From the NCBI GenBank assembly GCA_023416655.1, contig JAEZHK010000113.1, forward strand, positions 1-15,211: a stretch of DNA of 15,211 nucleotides, in the 5' to 3' direction. This stretch comes from Bacillota bacterium (GTDB lineage Bacteria; Bacillota; Clostridia; Christensenellales; Aristaeellaceae). The position numbers were made by a program, and so were the translations under genes. Shown piece by piece: positions 6,043 through 13,775 of the stretch. Below the pieces are notes generated by a model. It was not told the origin of the DNA, did not search any database, and saw nothing but the letters and a program-made list of their open reading frames with translations. Position 1 is the stretch's first letter; every line of letters begins with the position of its first letter.

Positions 6043-8019
6043 GTGGACGAAATGCGCCGCCTGGTGGACCGCCTCAACGAGACGGGCTACCAGTACTATA
6101 CGCTGGGCGAGGCGACCATCTCCGATCAGGAATGGGACGCGATGTACGATCAGCTGACGGCCATGGAAAAGGAGACCGGCGTTACGCTGCCCGATTCCCC
6201 GACCATCCGGGTGGGCAGCGCGCCGCTTTCCGGCTTTGCCGAACACCGGCACATCGCGCGGCTGTGGTCGATGGACAAGGCGCAGTCGGTGGGCGCGGTG
6301 CGCGAGTGGGCGCAGCGGGCGGAAAAAAACCGGCAGGCGGCGATCGCTGGTGGCACGGAATTACCGCCGCTCGCCTTCGTGGTGGAGCACAAGTTCGACG
6401 GCCTGACCATCAACCTGACCTACGAGAACGGCCAATTGGTGCAGGCGGCCACCCGCGGCAACGGCGAGGTGGGCGAGGGCATCCTGCCGCAGGTGCGCAC
6501 CATCCGCGCGGTGCCGCTCTCCATTCCCTACACCGGCCGCGTCGAGGTGCACGGCGAGGGCTTCATGCGCCTCTCCGTCTTCGATGCCTACAACAAGACC
6601 GCCGCCGAGCCGCTGAAAAGCCCCCGGAACGCCGCCGCGGGCGCGCTTCGGAACCTCGATCCCGCCGTCACCGCCTCCCGCAAGCTCGACGCCCGCTTCT
6701 ACAACGTGGGCTTTATCGAGGGCCGCGCTTTCCGCGATCAAGCGCAGATGCTTTCTTTCCTTCGGGAGAACCGCTTTCCCGTCTCCGACTGCGAGATCAT
6801 GGCCGACTCCATCGATTCGGCGATCGAAGCGGTGGAGGGCATCGAGGCCTCCCGCGGCGATCTGGATTACCTGATCGACGGCGCGGTCATCAAGGTCACC
6901 GACTTTGAAACCCGCGAGGCGCTGGGCTTCACCGACAAGTTCCCGCGCTGGGCGGTTGCCTACAAGTTCGAGGCGGAGGAGGTTACGGCCACCCTCGAGG
7001 ACGTGACCTGGGAACTGGGCCGCACCGGGAAGCTGACGCCGCTGGCGCACGTCTCCCCGGTGGATCTCGCGGGCGCGACCGTGAAGCGCGCCACACTCAA
7101 CAACTTCGGTGACATTCAGCGAAAGCGCGTGAAGCTGGGCGCGAAGGTATGGATTCGCCGCTCCAACGAGGTCATCCCGGAGATCATGGGCCGGGTGGAG
7201 GAGTACGTGGAGGGCGAGCGCGACATCCTGCCGCCGGACACCTGCCCCGCCTGCGGCGTGAGCGTCGAGGCGCGGGGCGCGAACCTGTTCTGCCCCAACC
7301 GCCGCTGCCGCCCGCAGGTCATCGCGCGGCTCGCCCATTTCGCAAGCCGCGACGCGCTGGACATCGAGACGCTGTCGGACAAGACCTGCGCGGTGCTTTA
7401 CGACGCGCTGGGCGTTTCGGAACCCGCCGACCTCTACACGCTGACCCTGGAACAACTGACAAACCTCGAACGCTTCGGCCCGAAGAAGGCGCAAAACCTA
7501 TTGGACGCGCTGACAGCCAGCAAGACGCCCCCGCTGGACAGCTTCATCTTCGCCGTCGGCATCCCGAACGTGGGCCGAAAGACCGCCCGCGACCTCGCGG
7601 CCCGGTTCGGCTCGATGGAAGCCCTTGCAAAGGCGGACACCGAAACGCTGGTCGGGATCGACGAGGTCGGCGCGATCGTGGCCCGAAGCATCGTGGACTT
7701 CTTTGGTGACCCCGACAACCTTCGGATGCTTCAGGCACTCTACGACGCGGGGGTAGCGCCGGTCGCTCCAAGAGCGACCCAGGCCGGGCCGCTCACCGGC
7801 ATGACGGTGGTCGTGACCGGCACGCTCTCCAGCATGACCCGCGGCGAAGCCGAGAAGCTGATCGAGCACCTGGGCGGAACCAGCGCGTCCTCGGTCTCCA
7901 AGAAAACCAGCCTCGTCGTCTACGGCGAGAGCGCGGGTTCGAAGCTGGAAAAGGCTCGCGCGCTCGGCGTACGCACGGTGGATGAAGATCAATTTCTTTC
8001 AATGATTCGAGCAAATTAA
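6043..8019 (+). CDS. ligA: NAD-dependent DNA ligase LigA
   Basis: A 658-residue ligase that seals nicks in replication and repair using NAD. In order it shows the NAD-binding Ia domain (YYTLGEATISDQEWDAMYDQL region, residues 18–38), the adenylation domain with the active-site lysine in KFDG (K117) preceded by E115, ATRGNGEVGE, SPRNAAAGALRNLDP, the OB fold (GRTGKLTPLAHV), a four-cysteine zinc site (CPACG...CPNRRC), helix-hairpin-helix repeats (FGPKKAQNLL, GIPNVGRKTARDL) and a C-terminal BRCT domain (LTGMTVVVTGTL onward). Length is normal. The GTG at 6043 is preferred because AAGGAG (6029–6034) lies eight bases before it; the GTG at 6034 overlaps that site, and the ATG at 6052 is far. The usual SLDN motif reads SMDK (76–79), a variant seen in some clostridial ligases. 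It stands alone between structured DNA and the yicC promoter. Confidence 0.97.
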   Translation: MDEMRRLVDRLNETGYQYYTLGEATISDQEWDAMYDQLTAMEKETGVTLPDSPTIRVGSAPLSGFAEHRHIARLWSMDKAQSVGAVREWAQRAEKNRQAAIAGGTELPPLAFVVEHKFDGLTINLTYENGQLVQAATRGNGEVGEGILPQVRTIRAVPLSIPYTGRVEVHGEGFMRLSVFDAYNKTAAEPLKSPRNAAAGALRNLDPAVTASRKLDARFYNVGFIEGRAFRDQAQMLSFLRENRFPVSDCEIMADSIDSAIEAVEGIEASRGDLDYLIDGAVIKVTDFETREALGFTDKFPRWAVAYKFEAEEVTATLEDVTWELGRTGKLTPLAHVSPVDLAGATVKRATLNNFGDIQRKRVKLGAKVWIRRSNEVIPEIMGRVEEYVEGERDILPPDTCPACGVSVEARGANLFCPNRRCRPQVIARLAHFASRDALDIETLSDKTCAVLYDALGVSEPADLYTLTLEQLTNLERFGPKKAQNLLDALTASKTPPLDSFIFAVGIPNVGRKTARDLAARFGSMEALAKADTETLVGIDEVGAIVARSIVDFFGDPDNLRMLQALYDAGVAPVAPRATQAGPLTGMTVVVTGTLSSMTRGEAEKLIEHLGGTSASSVSKKTSLVVYGESAGSKLEKARALGVRTVDEDQFLSMIRAN

Positions 8020-8039
8020 CGCACATTGCCTGCTTTCTG

Positions 8040-8048
8040 TGGTATACT
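8040..8048 (+). promoter_or_regulatory. Extended -10 promoter of the yicC–fmt operon
   Basis: TGG followed by TATACT (8043–8048) forms an extended -10. The -35 position 17 bases upstream (8020–8025, CGCACA) does not match the consensus. The GTGGTATA core is identical to that of the rsmG promoter. It lies 20 nt after the ligA stop and 33 nt before the yicC start, in the only gap that separates the two. Confidence 0.65.
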
Positions 8049-8080
8049 ATTGGGATGATGCCGGCTGCGGAGGAATGCCT

Positions 8081-8950
8081 ATGAACAGCATGACCGGGTA
8101 CGGGCGCGGCGCTCTCGAGCGCGACGGGCGCCAGCTGACCATTGAGATCCGTTCGGTCAACCACCGCTTTCTGGACCTGAGCCTGCGCATGCCCCGCTGT
8201 CTGGGCTTCTGCGAACAGGCGATCCGGGAGCGCATTGGTAAGCGCCTGTCCCGCGGACACGCGGACGTGTTCGCCACCTACAAAAACCTTCGGGACGATT
8301 CCCGCACCGCGGTGATCGACCCGGCGCTTCTGACCGCGTACCTCGTGGCGCTGGACGAGATCAAGGCCAAGTCCGTGCTCCGGGACGACCGCAGCGTCAT
8401 GGCCGTCGCCGCCATGCGGGATTTGATCGTGGTCTCCGAGGCCGAAGAGGACCCGGAGGCGCTGATGCAGCTTGCGATGGACGCGCTGGACCTGGCGCTG
8501 ACCGACCTCTCCGCCATGCGGAGCCGGGAAGGCGCGGCGATGGCGAAGGACATGTCCGGCCGCATCGACCAGCTGGAGGCACTGACCGGGAAGATCGAGG
8601 AACGCTACCCGGCGGCTCTTAATGAGTACGCCGCGCGGCTCCGCGCCCGGATCGAGGAACTGGTCGCGAACTGCGACGAGCAGCGGCTGCTGCAGGAGGT
8701 CGCCATCATGGCCGACCGCAGCGCCATCGCCGAGGAGACGGTGCGCCTGAGAAGCCACTTCACGCAGATCCGCGAAATGCTGGTAGCCCCTGAACCGGTG
8801 GGAAGGAAGCTGGACTTCATCGTGCAGGAACTCAACCGCGAGGTCAATACCATCTCGTCCAAGTCTCAGGACATCCCGATCACGCAGCTGGTGGTCTCCT
8901 GCAAATCCGAGATCGAAAAGCTGCGCGAGCAGGTACAAAACGTCGAATGA
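8081..8950 (+). CDS. yicC: YicC/YloC family endoribonuclease
   Basis: A 289-residue protein of the YicC family (YloC in Bacillus), a widespread endoribonuclease implicated in RNA turnover. The N-terminal family signature NSMTGYGRG and IRSVNHRFLDLSLRMP is clear. The C-terminal DUF1732 part reads AEETVRLRSHF...GRKLDFIVQELNREVNTI and SKSQDIPI, all canonical. The frame extends upstream to 8039, but that part covers the promoter. ATG 8081 has GGAGG (8069–8073) seven bases away and gives the family start, while ATG 8075 abuts the binding site. It is the first gene of the operon. In Bacillus remA (ylzA) lies between this gene and gmk; here the gap is 12 nt and remA is missing. Confidence 0.95.
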   Translation: MNSMTGYGRGALERDGRQLTIEIRSVNHRFLDLSLRMPRCLGFCEQAIRERIGKRLSRGHADVFATYKNLRDDSRTAVIDPALLTAYLVALDEIKAKSVLRDDRSVMAVAAMRDLIVVSEAEEDPEALMQLAMDALDLALTDLSAMRSREGAAMAKDMSGRIDQLEALTGKIEERYPAALNEYAARLRARIEELVANCDEQRLLQEVAIMADRSAIAEETVRLRSHFTQIREMLVAPEPVGRKLDFIVQELNREVNTISSKSQDIPITQLVVSCKSEIEKLREQVQNVE

Positions 8951-8962
8951 GGTGCGATACGA

Positions 8963-9631
8963 ATGCCTAAACCCGGGAAGCTGTTCGTCGTCTCCGGTCC
9001 GTCCGGCGTCGGCAAGGGTACGATCTGCCGCCTGTTCACCACAAAAAGGCCGGATGTCTGGATGAGCGTCAGCTGCGCGACGCGCCCGCCCCGGCCCGGC
9101 GAAATCGACGGCGTGCACTACTTCTTCGTCACGGATGCGGAATTTGACCGGACCATCGCGGAAAACGGCTTTCTGGAATACGCAAACGTGCACGGCAACC
9201 GCTACGGCACGCCTCGAAAAGCGGTGGAGGAAAAGCTGAGCGAGGGCCGGAACGTGATCCTGGAGATCGATGTCCAGGGCGCAAGCCAGGCCATGCAGCG
9301 CTACCCGGACATCCACGGCGTGTTCGTGCTGCCGCCGTCCCGCGAGGAGCTGCTGAAAAGGCTCATCATCCGCGGCAGCGAGAACGCGGAGCAGATCTGC
9401 AGGAGGCTGCGGAACGTCCCCGGCGAACTGGTCCGGGGCGAGCGCTACCCTTCGCTCCTTTTAAACGACAACCGCACCGCCGCCGTCCGGCGTTTGGGCG
9501 AAATTACCGACGGCCGGTTTGTAACCACCCCGAAGGACCGCCAGCTTCTGACCGACCTCGAGAAACAGTTTGAGGCCGATCCGATCACGCCGGAATCGAT
9601 CGAGGCATTGATCCGCAAATATAGGAGGTAA
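8963..9631 (+). CDS. gmk: Guanylate kinase
   Basis: A 222-residue P-loop kinase that converts GMP and ATP to GDP and ADP, a step in GTP and dGTP supply. The ATP site is GPSGVGKGT (11–19). The GMP-binding region shows SCATRPPRPGEIDGVHYFF (with the S-x-x-TRxPRxGE pattern), FLEYANVHGNRYGTP and the ILEIDVQGA strand. It is slightly longer than the usual 200–210 residues, through its C-terminal part. The lid region, which usually has a Tyr-Asp before the strand leading to Asn-Asp, reads RYPSLLLND here, a mild divergence. The ATG at 8963 follows GAGGTG (8949–8954), which overlaps the yicC stop codon. Its stop codon overlaps the ribosome binding site of rpoZ. Confidence 0.97.
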   Translation: MPKPGKLFVVSGPSGVGKGTICRLFTTKRPDVWMSVSCATRPPRPGEIDGVHYFFVTDAEFDRTIAENGFLEYANVHGNRYGTPRKAVEEKLSEGRNVILEIDVQGASQAMQRYPDIHGVFVLPPSREELLKRLIIRGSENAEQICRRLRNVPGELVRGERYPSLLLNDNRTAAVRRLGEITDGRFVTTPKDRQLLTDLEKQFEADPITPESIEALIRKYRR

Positions 9632-9636
9632 ACCCC

Positions 9637-9852
9637 ATGATGATCGACCCCCCCATCGGAGAACTGCTGGAGAAGGTGGACTGCCGCTACACGCTGGCGG
9701 TGGAAGCCAGTAAGCGCGCAAGGGAACTCATCGCCGGCGCGCAGCCGCTGATCGACACCCGGGAAGTCAAGCCGCTTTCCATCGCGATTGAAGAAATCAG
9801 CCGCGGCTTGATCACGTACACCCGCGATTTATTGGATGTGGAGAAACGCTGA
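9637..9852 (+). CDS. rpoZ: RNA polymerase omega subunit
   Basis: A 71-residue omega subunit that helps fold and assemble the beta-prime subunit of RNA polymerase. The core reads ELLEKVDCRYTLAVEASKRAREL (split pattern VDxRYTL...AxKRAREL, residues 9–31) followed by PLSIAIEEISRGLITY, as in the family. The length is normal for Firmicutes. Two adjacent ATG codons (9637 and 9640) both lie behind a perfect AGGAGGT (9623–9629), and the first is taken. The last base of its TGA stop is the first base of the coaBC start codon (TGATG), so translation of the two is coupled. Confidence 0.95.
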   Translation: MMIDPPIGELLEKVDCRYTLAVEASKRARELIAGAQPLIDTREVKPLSIAIEEISRGLITYTRDLLDVEKR

Positions 9853-11048
9853 TGCTGGACGGAATTCGCGTAGCGCTGGGTGTGACGGGCGGCATCGCCG
9901 CCTACAAGGCCTGTGAGCTGACCAGCCTTTTGAAGAAGGCGGGCGCCGAGGTCCGCGTTGTCATGACCCAAAGCGCGACCGAATTCGTCTCGCCCCAGAC
10001 GTTTGAAACCTTAAGCGGCAACCGCGCGTCGGTGGGCATGTTTGATCGGGCCTGGGAGATCGAGCACATTTCGCTGGCCAAGTGGGCGGACATCCTCTTG
10101 ATCGCCCCAGCCACCGCCAACATTCTGGCGAAGATGGCTCACGGCATCGCGGACGACCTACTGTCCACCGTCGTCCTCGCGAGCCCAACCCCCATCGCCG
10201 TCGCGCCCGCGATGAACACGCAGATGTGGTTCAGCCCCGCCAATCAGGCCAATCTTGCGCTGCTCCGCGAGCGGGGCGTGTTCATGGTCGGGCCGGAGAG
10301 TGGGCTTCTCGCCTGCGGCGACGACGACGTGGGCCGCATGAGCGAGCCGAAGGACATCCTCTCGGCGCTCGAGGCCATCCTGAAACCCGTCCGCGATTAT
10401 GAAGGCAAAAAGGTGCTGGTCACCGCCGGCCCCACGCGGGAGGCACTGGACCCGGTGAGGTACCTCACCAACCGCTCCAGCGGCCGCATGGGCATCGCGC
10501 TGGCCGAGGCCGCGAGGGACCGGGGCGCGTCCGTCACGCTGGTGCTTGGCCCGGTCGCGACTCCGCCGCCGTCCGGCGTCGAGGTCGTAAAGATCGAGAC
10601 CACGCAGGAACTTTACGACGCGGTGATTTCCAGAGCGCCAGGGTTTGACGTGGTGCTTCAGGCCGCCGCGCCCGCCGACTACAGGCCGGAGAGCCCGTCA
10701 AACGCCAAGATCAAAAAGACAGGCGGCGTTCTGTCGCTGACGCTCATCGAGAACCCGGACGTCGCCAAGGCGCTCGGGGAGCGGAAGGTTCCCGGGCAGG
10801 TGCTGGTGGCCTTCGCGGCGGAGACCGGCGAAAACATCGAAAACGCCCGCGAGAAGCGGCTGAGGAAGAACGCCGATTTGATCGTTCTGAACGACGTGAC
10901 AAAGCCCGGCGCGGGCTTCGACGTCCCCACCAACATCGTGACGCTCATCGACCGCCTGGGCGAGGAAGCGCTGCCCATCCTCACAAAGCGCGAGACGGCC
11001 GACCGCATCCTGGACCGGGTACAAAAGCTATGCAGTACTGCCGGGTGA
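9852..11048 (+). CDS. coaBC: Bifunctional phosphopantothenoylcysteine decarboxylase / phosphopantothenate–cysteine ligase
   Basis: A 398-residue fusion enzyme for two steps of coenzyme A synthesis: joining 4'-phosphopantothenate to cysteine (CoaB, CTP-dependent in bacteria) and FMN-dependent decarboxylation of the product (CoaC). The CoaC half has GVTGGIAAYK, the catalytic histidine in EHISLAKWAD (H72), the substrate-binding PAMN (119–122) and the reactive cysteine in LLACGDDDVGRM (C155). The CoaB half begins about residue 180 with VLVTAGPTREALDPVRYLTN and RSSGRMG, then AAPADYRP (usually AAVxD), the KIKK lysine motif and VAFAAET. Both halves look active. Its start overlaps the rpoZ stop by 1 nt, and its end overlaps priA by 19 nt. 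The ribosome binding site is weak (GGAG), consistent with coupled translation. Confidence 0.97.
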   Translation: MLDGIRVALGVTGGIAAYKACELTSLLKKAGAEVRVVMTQSATEFVSPQTFETLSGNRASVGMFDRAWEIEHISLAKWADILLIAPATANILAKMAHGIADDLLSTVVLASPTPIAVAPAMNTQMWFSPANQANLALLRERGVFMVGPESGLLACGDDDVGRMSEPKDILSALEAILKPVRDYEGKKVLVTAGPTREALDPVRYLTNRSSGRMGIALAEAARDRGASVTLVLGPVATPPPSGVEVVKIETTQELYDAVISRAPGFDVVLQAAAPADYRPESPSNAKIKKTGGVLSLTLIENPDVAKALGERKVPGQVLVAFAAETGENIENAREKRLRKNADLIVLNDVTKPGAGFDVPTNIVTLIDRLGEEALPILTKRETADRILDRVQKLCSTAG

Positions 11049-13255
11049 TCGTCGACCTCGCGGCCGAGGACGTGGACAGGCTCTTCACCTACCGGGTTCC
11101 GGAGGGCATGGCGCTCTCCCCCGGCCAGCGCGCGCTGGTGCCCTTTGGGCCGAGGAAGCTCGAGGGCTGGGTGATCGAACTGACCGACGCGCCCGGCATG
11201 CCCGAGGAGAAGATCAAAGACGTCGTCCGCCCCATCGAGGACTATCCGCTGTTGCTGCCCGACCTGATCGAACTGGCCGGGTGGATCAAGGCCACCTGCC
11301 ACGCCACGATGGCCTCGGCGCTCCGGCTCATGATCCCGGCCCAGCTGCGCGGCGAGCGCATCCGGGAAAAGACGGTGCAATACGCACGGCTTTTGCTGGA
11401 AGGCGCTGCGGCGGACGAGGCGATTTCCGCCCGGAAGCGCGCCAAGCGCCAGGCGGAGGCCATCGAAAAGCTCAAGGATGGCCCGCTGCCCGCGTCGCAG
11501 CTGAACCGCGAGGCGCTCAAAGCGCTGGAGGCGGCGGGGATCGTGGAACTCACCGAACAGGAGTCGTTGCGCACACCCTACTGCGCGTCGGACGGAAGCC
11601 GCGCCGTTGCCCCGGCGCTGACCGAATCCCAACAGTCGGCGGCGGAGCGCATCGTGGACGCGATGGATTCCGGCGGCGGGCGGTTTCTGCTCCTCGGCGT
11701 CACCGGCAGCGGCAAGACCGAGGTCTACATCCGCGCGGTCAACCACGCGCTGAACGCGGGCAAGACCGCGATCGTGCTGGTGCCGGAGATCGCGCTGACG
11801 CCGCAGATGGTGGACTGGTTCCGCGCCCGCTTCGGCGCGAACGCGGCGGTATTGCACTCCTCGCTGACGCCGGGCGAGCGCTACGACGAGTGGCGGAGGC
11901 TTCGCACAGGCCGCGCGAAGGTGGCCATCGGCCCCCGCTCCGCGGTGTTCGCGCCACTTTCAAACCTCGGCCTCATCGTGGTGGACGAGGAACACGAGCA
12001 CACCTACCAGTCCGACCGGCACCCATGCTACGACGCGCGGGACGTGGCGCGGTATCGGTGCGAGCAGGCGGGCGCGGTCTTGGTGCTGGGCAGCGCGACG
12101 CCCTCCATTGCAAGCTTCATGCGCACGCGCCCCGGCGTAAAGCCACAGAACGCGCTCCAGCTGATCGACCTCCCCGACCGCATCCCCGGCAGCCGCCTCC
12201 CGGATGTCGAAGTCGTGGACATGAGCCTCGAGTTCACCCGGGGCAACCGCTCGATCTTCTCGGCCAAGCTTCAGGACGCGCTCAGTGACTGCCTAGCCCG
12301 CGGCCATCAGGCGATCCTGTTTTTAAACCGCCGCGGCTACGCGACGTTCGTCAGCTGCCGCGCCTGCGGCTACGTGGAGAAGTGCGGCGCGTGCGACGTG
12401 TCGATGACCTTCCACCAGGCGGACGGCCTGCTGCGCTGCCACTACTGCGGCGCGACCCGGAAGCCGCCAAACACCTGTCCCGCCTGCGGCAGCCCGTCCA
12501 TCCGCTTCTTCGGTGCGGGCACCCAGAAGGTCACGGAGGAGGCGCAAAAACTCTTCCCGGATTCGCGTATCCTGCGCATGGACATGGACACCACCCGCGG
12601 CAAGGACGCGCACGAGAAGATTCTGGGTGCGTTCCGCCGGGGCGAGGCCGACATATTGATCGGCACGCAGATGATCGCGAAAGGTCTCGATTTTCCGAAC
12701 GTCACGCTGGTGGGCGTGGTGGCCGCCGATATGGCGCTGAACCTGCCGGACTACCGCTCGGCGGAGCGCACGTTCCAGCTGATCACCCAGGTCTCCGGCC
12801 GCGCGGGCCGCGCGAAGGACCCGGGTCGCGTGATCGTGCAGACCTATCAGCCCGAGCATTACGCGGTCCAACTGGCCGCGAAGGCGGATTATCGCGCCTT
12901 CTACGAGCGGGAGGTCAAACTCCGGCGGCGCGCGCTGTACCCGCCTTTCACGTCGCTGGCCCGGCTTGTGGTGACCGCGAAGGACGCGGACGCGGCGCGG
13001 GAGACGGCGCTAAGGCTGGACGAGGAGCTCGCGAAGTGGCTGGAGGAGACCGGCCTTGAAAAGGGCGTGCTCTACCGGCACGCGCGGGAGGCGGCGATCA
13101 AGCTGCTGCGCGGGGAAACCCGCTGGCAGGTGTTTGTCAAGCTCTTCGTGCCCGGCCCCACGGACGAAATTCTGGAGAAGATGCGTTCGATTTCGCTGAA
13201 CCCGCCCGCGGGCGTGGCCGTCGAACTGGAAATCAACCCCTCCAACATGATCTGA
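11030..13255 (+). CDS. priA: Primosomal replication restart helicase PriA
   Basis: A 741-residue superfamily 2 helicase that recognises stalled forks and reloads the replicative helicase. The N-terminal DNA-binding domain shows CRVIVDLAAEDVDRLFTYRVP and VPFGPRKLEGWV. Then come Walker A GVTGSGKTEVY (from about 223), the DEEH box (319–322), GSATPS, eight paired cysteines binding two zinc ions (CRAC, CGAC, CHYC, CPAC, about 443–488), GTQMIAKGLDFPNVTLVGVV and the motif VI region QVSGRAGRA. All catalytic parts are intact. The ATG at 11030 lies inside the end of coaBC in another frame, a 19-nt overlap, with only a poor ribosome binding site, so re-initiation after coaBC is likely. The gap to def is 28 nt. 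Confidence 0.97.
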   Translation: MQYCRVIVDLAAEDVDRLFTYRVPEGMALSPGQRALVPFGPRKLEGWVIELTDAPGMPEEKIKDVVRPIEDYPLLLPDLIELAGWIKATCHATMASALRLMIPAQLRGERIREKTVQYARLLLEGAAADEAISARKRAKRQAEAIEKLKDGPLPASQLNREALKALEAAGIVELTEQESLRTPYCASDGSRAVAPALTESQQSAAERIVDAMDSGGGRFLLLGVTGSGKTEVYIRAVNHALNAGKTAIVLVPEIALTPQMVDWFRARFGANAAVLHSSLTPGERYDEWRRLRTGRAKVAIGPRSAVFAPLSNLGLIVVDEEHEHTYQSDRHPCYDARDVARYRCEQAGAVLVLGSATPSIASFMRTRPGVKPQNALQLIDLPDRIPGSRLPDVEVVDMSLEFTRGNRSIFSAKLQDALSDCLARGHQAILFLNRRGYATFVSCRACGYVEKCGACDVSMTFHQADGLLRCHYCGATRKPPNTCPACGSPSIRFFGAGTQKVTEEAQKLFPDSRILRMDMDTTRGKDAHEKILGAFRRGEADILIGTQMIAKGLDFPNVTLVGVVAADMALNLPDYRSAERTFQLITQVSGRAGRAKDPGRVIVQTYQPEHYAVQLAAKADYRAFYEREVKLRRRALYPPFTSLARLVVTAKDADAARETALRLDEELAKWLEETGLEKGVLYRHAREAAIKLLRGETRWQVFVKLFVPGPTDEILEKMRSISLNPPAGVAVELEINPSNMI

Positions 13256-13283
13256 TATCTTGGAGGTTTTCATAGGAGGAAAT

Positions 13284-13775
13284 ATGGCTGTCAGAAAGAT
13301 TTTGCGCATTGGCGACGAGACCCTACGCCGCAAGGCGCGGCCGGTCGAAGTGTTCGACAAGCGCCTTCATACGCTCCTTGACGACATGGCGGAGACCATG
13401 TACGACGCCGAAGGCGCGGGGCTCGCCGCGCCGCAGGTGGGCATCCTGCGCCGCGTGGTGGTCATCGACGTGGGCGAAGGGATCATCGAACTGATCAATC
13501 CGGAGATTCTGAGCGCCGAGGGCGAGCAGATCAACCCCGAAGGCTGTCTTTCGATCCCCGGTCGGCGCTGCACCGTCGCGCGCCCCCAGAAGGTCGTGGT
13601 CCAGGCCCGGGACCGAAACGGCGACCTCTTCGAACTGACCGGCGAGGGCTTCCTGGCCATCGCCGTCTCCCACGAATTGGATCATTTGGACGGCGTGCTC
13701 TACGTCGACAAGATGATCGAGGACGTGACCGACAAGCTCGGCGACGAGGACGAGGAGAATCGTGACGAAGTCTGA
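13284..13775 (+). CDS. def: Peptide deformylase
   Basis: A 163-residue metallo-enzyme that removes the formyl group from the first methionine of new proteins. All three motifs are present: GAGLAAPQVG (44–53), EGCLSIPG (86–93, with metal-binding C88) and HELDH (130–134, with metal-binding H130 and H134 and catalytic E131). The C-terminus is acidic (GDEDEENRDEV). The frame is open to 13260, but ATG 13284 directly follows AGGAGGA (13274–13280) and gives the usual start MAVRKILRIGD. A second GGAGG lies at 13262–13266, so two ribosome binding sites sit in tandem. It is paired with fmt as in most bacteria; Fmt adds the formyl group that this enzyme removes. Confidence 0.97.
   Translation: MAVRKILRIGDETLRRKARPVEVFDKRLHTLLDDMAETMYDAEGAGLAAPQVGILRRVVVIDVGEGIIELINPEILSAEGEQINPEGCLSIPGRRCTVARPQKVVVQARDRNGDLFELTGEGFLAIAVSHELDHLDGVLYVDKMIEDVTDKLGDEDEENRDEV

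Noticed and set aside
8026..8031. TTGCCT as the -35 box of the yicC promoter
   Set aside because: Only 11 bases separate it from the -10; 16–18 are needed.
7793..9316. 507-codon minus-strand frame crossing ligA, yicC and gmk
   Set aside because: It spans three clear genes and a promoter gap, but its composition is that of antisense GC-rich DNA and no domain is recognisable.
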